Of a stretch of DNA of 64,000 nt, positions 8,649 through 16,202 are shown piece by piece (the first letter of the stretch is position 1; each line of letters begins with the position of its first letter). This stretch comes from Candidatus Coatesiibacteriota bacterium (GTDB lineage Bacteria; JAFGND01). Where the stretch lies: positions 6,626 through 70,625 of the forward strand of contig JAFGND010000044.1 of NCBI GenBank assembly GCA_016927185.1, read 5' to 3'. A program made the position numbers and the translations under genes. The notes below the pieces were generated by a model. It did not search any database and had not been told where the DNA came from. It saw nothing but the letters and a program-made list of their open reading frames with translations.

Positions 8649-9938
8649 TCAGCTTGCTTTTTTGCTGAAAATCCTTCTCATTATTTCCCTGAAGTTTTTG
8701 GCATCTTTCTCTCTTACGAATATCAACGGGACTTCAGCAGAAAGCCTTGCAAGTGAACAAAGAAGAAACATATATTGCATTGGATAAAGCTTGAGTCCGA
8801 AAAGACCTGCTTTTGGAAGCAATCCTAGCATGAAACCTGAGAGAATTGCACTAATGGCTCCTGCTACTCCCAGAGCTGCTGACATTACAGCTATGTACAT
8901 ATCTTTTTCCTTTACAGGAGCAATGGAAAGTATAATATTCGTGGAAACTAACCCGGCTGCTGACCACATTATACCTGATGATATTGCTTCGAAATAAATA
9001 AGCCAGAACGTCTTTGGAGTAACAATTACCCAGTAAAGAGGATTAATCATGCCCATAACAATAGCAATTGCCATTACAGGTTTATTTCCAAATTTATCTA
9101 TAAGCTTCCCCCAAAACTTCAGAGATAGAATGCTTGAGATGGTTGCAATTGTTCCGTATACTTGAATCTCAAGGAAAGTGAATTTCAATGTATTAAGCAT
9201 GAATGGCATCCAGAAAGGACTTGCTACGAGTGCTGTAAAAAACCACCATATAGAGAAATAAAGCAGCCTTCTGAAATTTGCATCCCTGAATGGAAATGCG
9301 AAATATTCAAATGAACTCATGCCAGCTTTGGGAAGATGTCTTCTGGGTTCAGGTTGCTTCCTGAGTATATACCATGAAATTATCCCCATTATCCCGCCCA
9401 TAAGAAATATTAATGCAAAACCCCATAATTCACCATAATTTCTTGAAAGAGTAATATGGAGTTTCTGAGGATACTTGAATCCTGCTTTATATAAGAAATC
9501 CAGAAGGGGAGAGTAATTTTTTCTGAATAAATCCATGAATGAAGCACCAATATATCCTATCAGCAAGCCTGCCAGACTTAGATACCTGTTTCTTATTCCG
9601 AAAAATCTCCCTCTAAATTTTTTCGGAATCAGATCTGATATCCAGCCAAACCAGGCATTTGTTGCAAGATTCTGATAAAGATTTGATATGGAATAAATTA
9701 CTAAGAATATTATAAGGCTTGTGTTTCTCGAAAAAATGAATGGAAGTACCATCCATAAGATGGGAAATAATCTTGAAATAAGTGCACGAGATAAAACATA
9801 GTTCTTCCGGCTTGATAAATCTCTTGTCTTGAGTGCAGCAAAAACCTGAAAAAACTGAGCTAATGGTGCACTTGCAGTAAGGATTCCAAGAATATAACCT
9901 TCTGCCCCAAGAAATAATGCAAAACCTGTTACAAACAT
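8649..9938 (-). CDS. Major facilitator superfamily transporter (5' end disrupted)
   Basis: A polytopic inner-membrane protein; 429 residues follow this first available ATG. About twelve hydrophobic segments are visible, with a charged loop after segment 2 (LKTRDLSSRKNY) and a central cytoplasmic loop near residue 200 (RKQPEPRRHLPK). The 429-residue form begins inside the first transmembrane helix: the codons upstream continue in frame with convincing sequence (IKISIQEGIFAQL, then FTSLAGPGA) but have no ATG, GTG or TTG before a stop at 10089-10091. Removing one base from the seven-base homopolymer at 10068-10074 would join this frame to an ATG at 10089. The substrate cannot be predicted. Confidence 0.8.
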   Translation of the reverse strand: MFVTGFALFLGAEGYILGILTASAPLAQFFQVFAALKTRDLSSRKNYVLSRALISRLFPILWMVLPFIFSRNTSLIIFLVIYSISNLYQNLATNAWFGWISDLIPKKFRGRFFGIRNRYLSLAGLLIGYIGASFMDLFRKNYSPLLDFLYKAGFKYPQKLHITLSRNYGELWGFALIFLMGGIMGIISWYILRKQPEPRRHLPKAGMSSFEYFAFPFRDANFRRLLYFSIWWFFTALVASPFWMPFMLNTLKFTFLEIQVYGTIATISSILSLKFWGKLIDKFGNKPVMAIAIVMGMINPLYWVIVTPKTFWLIYFEAISSGIMWSAAGLVSTNIILSIAPVKEKDMYIAVMSAALGVAGAISAILSGFMLGLLPKAGLFGLKLYPMQYMFLLCSLARLSAEVPLIFVREKDAKNFREIMRRIFSKKAS

Positions 9939-10089
9939 TGCACCAGGTCCCGCAAGAGAAGTGAAGAGTTGTGCAAAGATCCCTTCCTGAATTGAGATCT
10001 TTATTGCACCTCTAACTGAACTCCTGCTTAATCTATTAGAAAAAGACTCCGATTCCGTATTAATCCATTTTTTTAAGGAGTGCTTCCAT
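9939..10089 (-). other. Out-of-frame 5' portion of the MFS transporter gene
   Basis: Minus-strand codons here extend the MFS transporter upstream by about 45 residues and include the start of its first membrane helix. The ATG at 10089 reads MEALLKK and is then shifted out of frame by an A7 run (10068-10074 on the plus strand reads T7). This is a single-base assembly or sequencing error, a true frameshift, or a site of slippage on A7. Confidence 0.6.
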
Positions 10090-10112
10090 TATACAAAGTG
10101 ATATTTTGTCAA
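10088..10112 (-). promoter_or_regulatory. TTGACA with TATAAT before the MFS transporter
   Basis: On the minus strand TTGACA (10112-10107) is followed 13 bp later by a perfect TATAAT (10093-10088) that overlaps the candidate ATG at 10089. The short spacing and overlap leave it unclear whether this TATAAT is the functional -10. Confidence 0.3.
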
Positions 10113-10122
10113 TATAAATATT

Positions 10123-10545
10123 GTGAATTCATTATTTCAAGATTTCTCTTGCAATAAAAACAAGTCTCTTAAGCATATAGCCATGACAAATAAATTACAG
10201 AAATCCTTTGATCAGGAAATAGAGCTCCTGAATAAAAAAATAAACGACTTGAAAGCAAAACTCTATCTTGTCATAGACATGGCTGAATTCCACAAGAATT
10301 ATATTTTCAGTGATGTTTTCTGGCAAAGTCTTGATTATCTGAAGGCAAACATAGAAGAAGCGACTAGTTCAATGGATGCATCTGCATGGTATACAGTCAG
10401 GATAGCAACAGGGGAACTCAGAAGCGCAATCCTGAAAGCTTATGAACTAGGATATATTGAACAGAAAGTCTCAGAAGATCTCATTCAAACAAATCTTGAA
10501 ATAGGCATCCTCGCTTATAAAGTCTATTCCCTGATTAATGAATAG
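10123..10545 (+). CDS. Small helical protein of unknown function
   Basis: A 140-residue soluble protein from a GTG at 10123, or 120 residues from the ATG at 10183; neither has a clear ribosome site. From about residue 25 the sequence is almost entirely helical with heptad-like spacing (QEIELLNKKINDLKAKLYL), suggesting a short coiled coil and then a helical bundle. No family was recognised. It starts divergently from the MFS gene and is 33 bp upstream of the DUF3795 gene, so those two may be cotranscribed. Confidence 0.6.
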   Translation: MNSLFQDFSCNKNKSLKHIAMTNKLQKSFDQEIELLNKKINDLKAKLYLVIDMAEFHKNYIFSDVFWQSLDYLKANIEEATSSMDASAWYTVRIATGELRSAILKAYELGYIEQKVSEDLIQTNLEIGILAYKVYSLINE

Positions 10546-10578
10546 TATATTCAAAATCACCGAAGGAAAGGTAGAGGC

Positions 10579-10920
10579 ATGGAAAAAATGATTGCTCATT
10601 GTGGAATAAACTGCGCTGAATGCCCAGGTTTCATTGCCACAAAGAATAACGATTATGATGAAAAAAAGAAGATTGCTGAAGAATGGGCAAAAGCATTCAA
10701 TTCAGATATAAAACCGGATGATATTATTTGTGATGGTTGCACTTCCGAGGGTAATCATATCGGATACTGCAATGTATGCGAGATAAGGAAATGTTCCATA
10801 GAGCATGAACTTGAAAACTGCGCTTTCTGCGAGGATTTTTCATGCAAGAAGCTTGATGACTTTCATGTTCTTGCAAAAGGGGCAAGAGATAATCTGGAAC
10901 TATTCAGAAAACAGGTTTAA
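10579..10920 (+). CDS. DUF3795 cysteine-rich protein
   Basis: A 113-residue protein with the DUF3795 layout: an N-terminal HCGINCAECPGF motif, then CDGC, CNVCEIRKC and NCAFCEDFSC. These account for at least ten cysteines arranged in CxxC-type pairs, consistent with metal binding (zinc or iron-sulfur). The family is widespread in anaerobes but has no established function. The start is supported by an AAGGAAAGG stretch upstream. It lies between two small genes and ends just before a run of A residues. Confidence 0.8.
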   Translation: MEKMIAHCGINCAECPGFIATKNNDYDEKKKIAEEWAKAFNSDIKPDDIICDGCTSEGNHIGYCNVCEIRKCSIEHELENCAFCEDFSCKKLDDFHVLAKGARDNLELFRKQV

Positions 10921-10928
10921 AAAAAAAC

Positions 10929-10934
10929 TTGACA
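10929..10934 (+). promoter_or_regulatory. CTTGACA box upstream of the DUF3098-like gene and tRNAs
   Basis: TTGACA 45 bp before the ATG at 10974, which lacks a Shine-Dalgarno sequence. It may drive the small membrane-protein gene together with the two tRNA genes behind it. Confidence 0.4.
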
Positions 10935-10973
10935 AAATAGTAAACTAATAAAAGCGCTTGCTTACTAAGTAAT

Positions 10974-11228
10974 ATGGCAAAAAAGAAGAAGTCAGAATCT
11001 CAGGAAGAGAAACAATCTGAACAACAGATTTTAAAGGAAAAGGAAATTGCTGAAGACAAACCTATCTTTGGCAATATTAGCTTTATCTTTTTCGGGATTG
11101 GTCTGCTTCTTTTAATTGCAGGATACATTGCTCTTGGGTATGGTTCCATAACACTGGCACCAATTCTTCTTATAGGTGCTTATTGTGTTGTTATACCTAT
11201 TGCATTATTGATTAAATCGGGCGAATAG
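10974..11228 (+). CDS. Small two-helix membrane protein, DUF3098-like
   Basis: An 84-residue protein with a highly charged Lys/Glu/Gln-rich N-terminus (about 35 residues) and two hydrophobic helices separated by a short turn. The second hydrophobic segment contains ITLAPILLIGAY, which resembles the ITLAP signature of DUF3098 proteins of Bacteroidetes and relatives. There is no Shine-Dalgarno sequence. Its last three codons and stop (TCG-GGC-GAA-TAG) run into the first ten bases of tRNA-Val, so the C-terminus is partly dictated by the tRNA acceptor stem. The function is unknown. Confidence 0.7.
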   Translation: MAKKKKSESQEEKQSEQQILKEKEIAEDKPIFGNISFIFFGIGLLLLIAGYIALGYGSITLAPILLIGAYCVVIPIALLIKSGE

Positions 11229-11292
11229 CTCAGCTGGTCAGAGCACCTGCCTTACACGCAGGGGGTCACAGGTTCGAATCCTGTTTCGCCCA
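11219..11292 (+). tRNA. tRNA-Val (anticodon UAC)
   Basis: The 74-nt cloverleaf is complete: acceptor GGGCGAA/TTCGCCC, D arm GCTC...GAGC, anticodon stem CCTGC/GCAGG with loop CTTACAC (anticodon TAC), T arm ACAGG-TTCGAAT-CCTGT and discriminator A. CCA is not encoded. Its 5' end overlaps the stop codon of the preceding CDS by 10 bases. Confidence 0.97.
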
Positions 11293-11308
11293 ATTAATAA
11301 AAATATAC

Positions 11309-11383
11309 GGGGTTGTAGTTCAGTTCGGTTAGAATGCCGGCCTGTCACGCCGGAGGTCGCGAGTTCGAGTCTCGTCGGCCCCG
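11309..11383 (+). tRNA. tRNA-Asp (anticodon GUC)
   Basis: The 75-nt cloverleaf has acceptor GGGGTTG/CGGCCCC with two G-U pairs, anticodon stem CCGGC/GCCGG with loop CTGTCAC (anticodon GTC), T arm GCGAG-TTCGAGT-CTCGT and the Asp discriminator G. CCA is not encoded. A run of seven T residues follows directly (11384-11390), just before the ribosome site of the next gene. Confidence 0.97.
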
Positions 11384-11404
11384 TTTTTTTAAAAGGAGAT
11401 TTTA

Positions 11405-11935
11405 ATGAAACTGACAGAAGCATTACCGGAAATCAACCTTATAACAAATGAGGATATAAGAAACAAAGTCATCGCCTGTTTTGAGGAAGCATTATCCTAT
11501 GGACAATGGCAGGTGGATGATCTTGACAAGATACCATTCACTCTACTGATACCAAATTGCAAAGTCTCTCTTCTTAAGCACACAAGAGGTGTAACAAAAT
11601 CATCACTTGCAAATTATGAAATTTTCAAGGAGATGTATGGTAACATGCTGCCAGTGGACAGAGACATTCTTCTTGCAGGAGCATTACTTCATGATGTTGG
11701 AAAGCTTCTTGAATACTACAAGGAAAATGATGAATACAAGAAATCTGATATAGGAAAACTAATAAGACATCCGTTCTCTGGAGCATATCTCGCATTGAAA
11801 CATGGGCTCCCCGAAAAAGTTGCTCATATAATCGCAGCACATGCAAAAGAAGGGGATTTGATAAACAGGATACCTGAAGCAATAATTATTTTCCATTCCG
11901 ATTTCACTCATTATGAGAGCCTGAAGACTTTATAA
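11405..11935 (+). CDS. HD-domain metal-dependent phosphohydrolase
   Basis: A 176-residue cytosolic protein with the HD signature: an early His (LLKHTRGV), the HD pair in LLHDVGKLL, His in RHPFSGA, His in AAHAKE and Asp in HSDFTHY, matching the ordered metal ligands of HD hydrolases. These act on nucleotides, cyclic nucleotides or RNA 2',3'-ends; nothing here fixes the substrate. AAGGAG precedes the ATG by 7 bases. The stop overlaps the next start by one base, so the two genes are translationally coupled. Confidence 0.85.
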   Translation: MKLTEALPEINLITNEDIRNKVIACFEEALSYGQWQVDDLDKIPFTLLIPNCKVSLLKHTRGVTKSSLANYEIFKEMYGNMLPVDRDILLAGALLHDVGKLLEYYKENDEYKKSDIGKLIRHPFSGAYLALKHGLPEKVAHIIAAHAKEGDLINRIPEAIIIFHSDFTHYESLKTL

Positions 11936-12663
11936 TGAAGTATTTGCTGATAGTAATTCTATCCGCTTCATCCCTTTTTTCAGGAGATAATTATACAGAC
12001 TATGCACTTTCAGAAACCGTAAATCCTGTAAGAAAAAGTGGCAAGTCACCCAGCATACTTGTAGCAGCTTTGCTTTCCATGGCAGTTCCTGGTGCTGGTC
12101 AGCTCTATTGCGGCAAGAACAGGGGATATTTCTATCTTGCAGCTGAGCTTGCTTTGGATTTCAATTTTGCAAGAAACACTTCACTCAGGCTTGATACAAT
12201 AAGGCGCTACAAGGAATTCGCCCATGTTCATGCAAACGCGAATTACAAGGATGACAACAAGTTCTATGAATACATGAAATATTTCCGCTCCAGTGATGAA
12301 TATAATGAGGCATCAAGACAGGAAGCATGGTATTATTACAATAATCCTGATTATGGCTGGGATAAGCAGACAAGAGATGAATACTATGATTACTGGAGGG
12401 CAGGAGAAGATGATTACTGGTACTGGGATTCCGATGCAAAGATGAAGGAATTCTCATCTATTGTAGACAAATCAAACAAGTATGGGCAGAGAGCCAATAT
12501 TTTTCTTGGATTAATGGCATTGAACCGACTTGCAAGTTCAATTGATGCATTGTTTACAGCGAGAATGCTTAGAAACAGGGCAAAGCAAGGCAGATCAAGT
12601 CTCTATCCCTCTCCCAGAATTGATCCATTCAAGGCAAAAATAGAACTTGGCTGGAAATTCTAG
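11935..12663 (+). CDS. DUF5683-like membrane/envelope protein
   Basis: A 242-residue protein with an N-terminal hydrophobic signal (MKYLLIVILSASSLFSG) and a DUF5683-type core (SMAVPGAGQLYCGKNRGYFYLAAE). A very Tyr/Asp-rich hydrophilic segment follows (about residues 95-170, rich in EYY, DYW and YWY), then a hydrophobic NIFLGLMALNRLASSIDAL stretch. This family is common in FCB bacteria and candidate phyla and has no known function. The start overlaps the upstream HD gene stop. Confidence 0.75.
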   Translation: MKYLLIVILSASSLFSGDNYTDYALSETVNPVRKSGKSPSILVAALLSMAVPGAGQLYCGKNRGYFYLAAELALDFNFARNTSLRLDTIRRYKEFAHVHANANYKDDNKFYEYMKYFRSSDEYNEASRQEAWYYYNNPDYGWDKQTRDEYYDYWRAGEDDYWYWDSDAKMKEFSSIVDKSNKYGQRANIFLGLMALNRLASSIDALFTARMLRNRAKQGRSSLYPSPRIDPFKAKIELGWKF

Positions 12664-12670
12664 AAAAGCT

Positions 12671-12676
12671 TTGACA
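12671..12676 (+). promoter_or_regulatory. TTGACA promoter of the methyltransferase gene (probably leaderless)
   Basis: TTGACA (12671-12676), a 16-bp spacer and TAATAT (12693-12698) form the best conventional promoter in the window. The ATG at 12710 is only 11 bases after the -10, so transcription should start within a few bases of it. No ribosome site is present. Confidence 0.55.
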
Positions 12677-12709
12677 TAAAAAGTAGCATTCTTAATATTA
12701 ATTTTTAAA

Positions 12710-13408
12710 ATGGATATCAAATCAATTTATTATGATTCTGAGTATTCTGAAGAATATCTTCTTCATAAAAATCGCTATCTGAATCCAGATAGATTTCAAG
12801 AGCAAAAAATAAAGAATATCAAATCATTGATTTCGAATTCAGATCTTTCAATATTGCTTGATATTGGTTGCGGAATAGGTACTATAGCCTTAACTGAATA
12901 CACTGATGAAAAGACTGTTGTTGGACAGGATTATGCCTTATCTGGTCTTAAAATAGGCTATTCTATAGCAAAAAATGAAAAAAAAGAAATATTCTGGATT
13001 AAGGGAAGCATTAATTATATGCCATATAATGATGCAACTTTTACTACAATAATAGCTGCTGATCTTTTTGAACATCTTGATGATAAAGATAGTGCTTTGC
13101 TTCTATCAGAACTGAAAAGAATACTCAAGCGAGAGGGTACATTGGCAATATATAGTCCCAGCAAGGAGCATTTTCTAGAAAAACTGAAAAAAATGCACAT
13201 CTTGAAATTAGATGAATCACATATTGGAATGAGAAGTGTAAAGCAAATACAAAAGATTGCAGAGAACGCTGGTTTCATTACTATTAAATCTTATTATGCA
13301 GTTTCACATATCCCAATATTAAAGCAATTTGAAATTATATTTGGAAGAATCCCTTTTATCAAAGGTTTATTTAAAAGAAGAATTTGTTGGTTAGGTTCAC
13401 CAAAATAA
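12710..13408 (+). CDS. Class I SAM-dependent methyltransferase
   Basis: A 232-residue Rossmann-type methyltransferase (Methyltransf_11 type). Motif I LLDIGCGIGTIAL binds S-adenosylmethionine, an acidic residue follows in VVGQD, and AADLFEHLDD and ELKRILKREGTLAIYSP form the post-motif strands. A C-terminal positively charged tail (LFKRRICWLGSPK) may contact a membrane or a nucleic acid. The substrate is unknown; the fold also serves lipid, quinone and glycan methyltransferases. It lacks a ribosome site and has a promoter immediately upstream. Confidence 0.82.
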   Translation: MDIKSIYYDSEYSEEYLLHKNRYLNPDRFQEQKIKNIKSLISNSDLSILLDIGCGIGTIALTEYTDEKTVVGQDYALSGLKIGYSIAKNEKKEIFWIKGSINYMPYNDATFTTIIAADLFEHLDDKDSALLLSELKRILKREGTLAIYSPSKEHFLEKLKKMHILKLDESHIGMRSVKQIQKIAENAGFITIKSYYAVSHIPILKQFEIIFGRIPFIKGLFKRRICWLGSPK

Positions 13409-13418
13409 GGAGGTTATT

Positions 13419-14822
13419 ATGAAACTGCTCTTTTTGTTGTTTCTTGTACCTGTTTTACTATGGGGAAATGATCCTGTACCGATGTTCCTTTATAATCCAT
13501 CTCATAATTCAAGAACTTCCATAGAACTTTACAAGGAAATCGAAGAAGTTAATAGACCAATCAATGTAGACAGCGATGTTGATTATGTTTCTGTTGCAGA
13601 TAACGGAATTCTTTATTTTCTTTCCAGATCTAAAATGTACTGCGCAAACAGAAGAGCTGAAATTCTGTGGTCTAAAAGCATAGGTAATTATGGGATAAAC
13701 AATAATCCTTTAATATTGGAAAACGGGAATGTAGTTTTTGCGACATGGGGTGATATCTTCTGTTTTACAAATAATGGTGATAGTGTATGGAGGTTCTCAT
13801 ATGCTGGGGAATGTCATAGTGGAATAACCTTGAACTTGAATAACAGATTAGTTTTTGGAGCTGCAATGGGATCTTCTCCAAGATATTTATATTGCCTGAA
13901 TGCATCAACTGGTCAGGAGATCTGGAAATATCTTGCTTCAAACGAGATTTTAAGTACACCTGCAACAGATGAAGTTGGTAATATTATTTTTGGAACACTT
14001 GATGGATATACATACAAACTCACTCCACAAGGAACTTTGTCATGGAGAGTAAATATTGGAGGATTACTCTGGAGTTCTCCCCTGATTGAAGTTGGAACTG
14101 GTAATATTTATGAAGGATCGGATTCTGGTCGAATGACTGCCTTGGATAAAGATGGGAATATAAGATGGAGATATAGTACTGGTGATTTGGTGAGAGCTCA
14201 CCCTAATTTTAATTTCGATAAAACTGGAGTAATTTTTGGTTCCAGAGATGGCTATTTCAGATGCGTTGACAAGGATACCGGAGAACTTAAATGGTCTTAT
14301 TATACCGGAGGATTGATAGAAGGGGGTAGTGTTATTGAAGCAAATGGTGATATCTTCTTCACAGATTTCAATGGCTATCTTCACAGACTGGATAAAGATG
14401 GGAATAAGAAGAGTTCATATAAAATAAGTTCAACAGTTTCTATAACTGTACCAGCAGTTGATTCTAATCAATATATGTATCTCGGTGCAAGAAGTGGTAC
14501 ATTAATTATATTCCGCTTCTACGATCCTACTGATATTAGCTCTTATAAAATATCTGTACCTGAATATAAAACAACAAGTATAACACCAAATCCTTTAAGA
14601 GACAAAGGAAGACTTAAATTCAATTCAAAAACCACAGGCAATGGTAATCTTTATTTCTATGATTTGAAAGGCAGAAAACGGGTAACAAACAGTTTCACAG
14701 TAAACAAAAAAGGTGATAACACAATCTTTTTCAAAACCAAATTGACCGAAGGTATTTATTTCTGGGAAGCAACTGTTAACAATGAAAAAATAGGAAGTGG
14801 AAAAATAACAGTGATTTATTAA
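13419..14822 (+). CDS. Secreted PQQ-like beta-propeller with T9SS-type sorting domain
   Basis: A 467-residue exported protein. Signal peptide MKLLFLLFLVPVLLWG is followed by seven or eight blades with the W-x-Y/F...G-S...G-x-x-Y/L...D-x-x-G pattern (for example GTLDGYTYKL, GSRDGYFRCVDKDTGE, DFNGYLHRLDKDG). The last 80 residues (ITPNPLRDKG..., FYDLKGR..., GIYFWEATVNNEKIGSGKI) form a T9SS type A/FlgD-like sorting domain, so the protein is likely displayed on or released from the cell surface. AAGGAGG precedes the ATG by 5 bases. It is 10 bp downstream of the methyltransferase gene. Confidence 0.85.
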   Translation: MKLLFLLFLVPVLLWGNDPVPMFLYNPSHNSRTSIELYKEIEEVNRPINVDSDVDYVSVADNGILYFLSRSKMYCANRRAEILWSKSIGNYGINNNPLILENGNVVFATWGDIFCFTNNGDSVWRFSYAGECHSGITLNLNNRLVFGAAMGSSPRYLYCLNASTGQEIWKYLASNEILSTPATDEVGNIIFGTLDGYTYKLTPQGTLSWRVNIGGLLWSSPLIEVGTGNIYEGSDSGRMTALDKDGNIRWRYSTGDLVRAHPNFNFDKTGVIFGSRDGYFRCVDKDTGELKWSYYTGGLIEGGSVIEANGDIFFTDFNGYLHRLDKDGNKKSSYKISSTVSITVPAVDSNQYMYLGARSGTLIIFRFYDPTDISSYKISVPEYKTTSITPNPLRDKGRLKFNSKTTGNGNLYFYDLKGRKRVTNSFTVNKKGDNTIFFKTKLTEGIYFWEATVNNEKIGSGKITVIY

Positions 14823-14828
14823 TTATTC

Positions 14829-14850
14829 AGGAAGCATGCAAATGCTTCCT
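14829..14850. terminator. 9-bp stem with GNRA tetraloop between convergent genes
   Basis: AGGAAGCAT (14829-14837) pairs exactly with ATGCTTCCT (14842-14850) around a GCAA tetraloop. It begins 6 bp after the propeller stop and touches the end of the convergent lipoprotein gene. No U-tract follows. Confidence 0.55.
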
Positions 14851-15700
14851 ATCTCTTCCTCTTGACAATCCTGAATCCGACGTTATCATGACCGAATCTG
14901 GGATCAGAAGCATTCCTGACTGAGACCTTGAGATATTTTACCTTACTCTGCCAGCTTCCGCCTCGAAGCACATTGCTTTCAGTCTTTTCGCTGTTGCACG
15001 GAAAGCTGTCTGGACTTTCACTATAATAATCCGGCTTATAGTAATCCTTGCACCATTCCCAGACAGTTCCTGTTACATCATATAGTCCATAACCATTTGG
15101 AGGAAAAGTTCCTGCAGATTTCAATGTTTCATTCCTGTTCCATGTTTTCTCGAATAATGCTTTCTCTGATGAGGGTGGATCATTTCCCCATGAATAAGTA
15201 TTCTGTTCCAGTCCTCCCCTTGCAGCTTTTTCCCATTCAGCCTCAGTTGGCAAGTCTCCACCAGCCCACTTTGCATATTTGACTGCATCATACCAGCTGA
15301 CATTGATTACAGGCTGATTAAGAATTTCTTCAAGGCAGTTTCTCCCTTCCCAGAGATTGAACTGGCTGTTTTTTCCCTCAATATTCACAGGTCCTGCATG
15401 ACCGGTTTCTGTGATAAATTTCAAATACTGCCTGTTTGATACAGGTTTTGTGTAGATGTGGAATTCATCAAGATATACTTTATGAACAGGTTTTTCATCA
15501 ATATTGCCATCTTCTGATCCCATGAAAAAAGTGCCAGGTGGTATCAATACCATTTCTGCGCCATCCTTTTCATTTCTCATAATTTCCTGCTTGTATGAAC
15601 CGACATATCTTGGCTCTTTCTTGCATGAAATAGATGACAAAAGAAAAACGAGTAAGAGTGAGAAAGGAATTATTTGCGGAAAGGTCAATCCAGAAATCAT
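14849..15700 (-). CDS. Formylglycine-generating-enzyme-fold (SUMF1-like) lipoprotein
   Basis: A 283-residue lipoprotein. The signal ends at SSISC, an acceptable but not ideal lipobox. The FGE-sulfatase domain fills most of the rest: MVLIPPGTFFMGS, EKPVHKVYLDEF, PVSNRQYLKF, VSWYDAVKYAKWAGG, LPTEAEWEKAARGG, YGLYDVTGTVWEWC and VLRGGSW. The C-terminal block DPRFGHDNVGFRIV has no Cys at the redox positions used by true formylglycine-generating enzymes, so sulfatase activation is unlikely; many such proteins act as binding modules or have unknown roles. It is the last gene of the minus-strand run from tal. The ribosome site is weak. Confidence 0.85.
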   Translation of the reverse strand: MISGLTFPQIIPFSLLLVFLLSSISCKKEPRYVGSYKQEIMRNEKDGAEMVLIPPGTFFMGSEDGNIDEKPVHKVYLDEFHIYTKPVSNRQYLKFITETGHAGPVNIEGKNSQFNLWEGRNCLEEILNQPVINVSWYDAVKYAKWAGGDLPTEAEWEKAARGGLEQNTYSWGNDPPSSEKALFEKTWNRNETLKSAGTFPPNGYGLYDVTGTVWEWCKDYYKPDYYSESPDSFPCNSEKTESNVLRGGSWQSKVKYLKVSVRNASDPRFGHDNVGFRIVKRKR

Positions 15701-15728
15701 TGCTTAATAAGGTCTTTTTTAGCTGCTT

Positions 15729-16157
15729 TCAAATGCCAACCTTGAACTGGATTGCTATTCTTCCTTTCTGGGGGAAGCTCTTGAATTCGTATGTTTCAAC
15801 AAGCTTCTTCACCTTTTCTAAGAATTTCTGGTCAACATATGACTGTATTATTATTTCTTCAGGCTTGCCTGTATCATTAAGATAGAATTTTATCAATACG
15901 TATCTTATATCTTCGGAATCTTCAAGATTGTCCAGCGCGAGTTTCTTGACTTCATCAGATATCTTGATGCATTCCTTTTTAATTCCTTCCTTGAGCTCAG
16001 CTGGATAATCTTCTTCAGAATTCGGAAAGAAATTCATTTCATCCTTTGCAGTTTTGCTGTGACCGAATTCATCTGATGCATCTTCACTCAATAGTGATAC
16101 CGAGAATGATAGAATGAAAATGAAAATTACTCCAAGTATGATTATTGTTGAACGCAT
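15729..16157 (-). CDS. TonB C-terminal-like envelope protein
   Basis: A 142-residue protein with an N-terminal membrane or signal segment (IIILGVIFIFILSFSVSLL), a charged linker and a small beta-alpha-beta domain. The stretch VLIKFYLNDTGKPEEIIIQS followed by KVKKLVETYEFKSFP and IAIQFKVGI matches the TonB/TolA C-terminal pattern. Such domains contact outer-membrane receptors. No ExbB/ExbD or receptor gene is adjacent, and the protein is too short to span the periplasm, so a full TonB role is doubtful. AAGGAG lies 5 bases before the ATG. Confidence 0.65.
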   Translation of the reverse strand: MRSTIIILGVIFIFILSFSVSLLSEDASDEFGHSKTAKDEMNFFPNSEEDYPAELKEGIKKECIKISDEVKKLALDNLEDSEDIRYVLIKFYLNDTGKPEEIIIQSYVDQKFLEKVKKLVETYEFKSFPQKGRIAIQFKVGI

Positions 16158-16202
16158 ATTTTCTCCTTGAAAATTCCCCTGCTACCTGTTTTTTTAAATA
16201 TA

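Noticed and set aside
14849-15700. Active formylglycine-generating enzyme
   Set aside because: The fold is present, but the C-terminal redox Cys residues are missing and no sulfatase gene is nearby.
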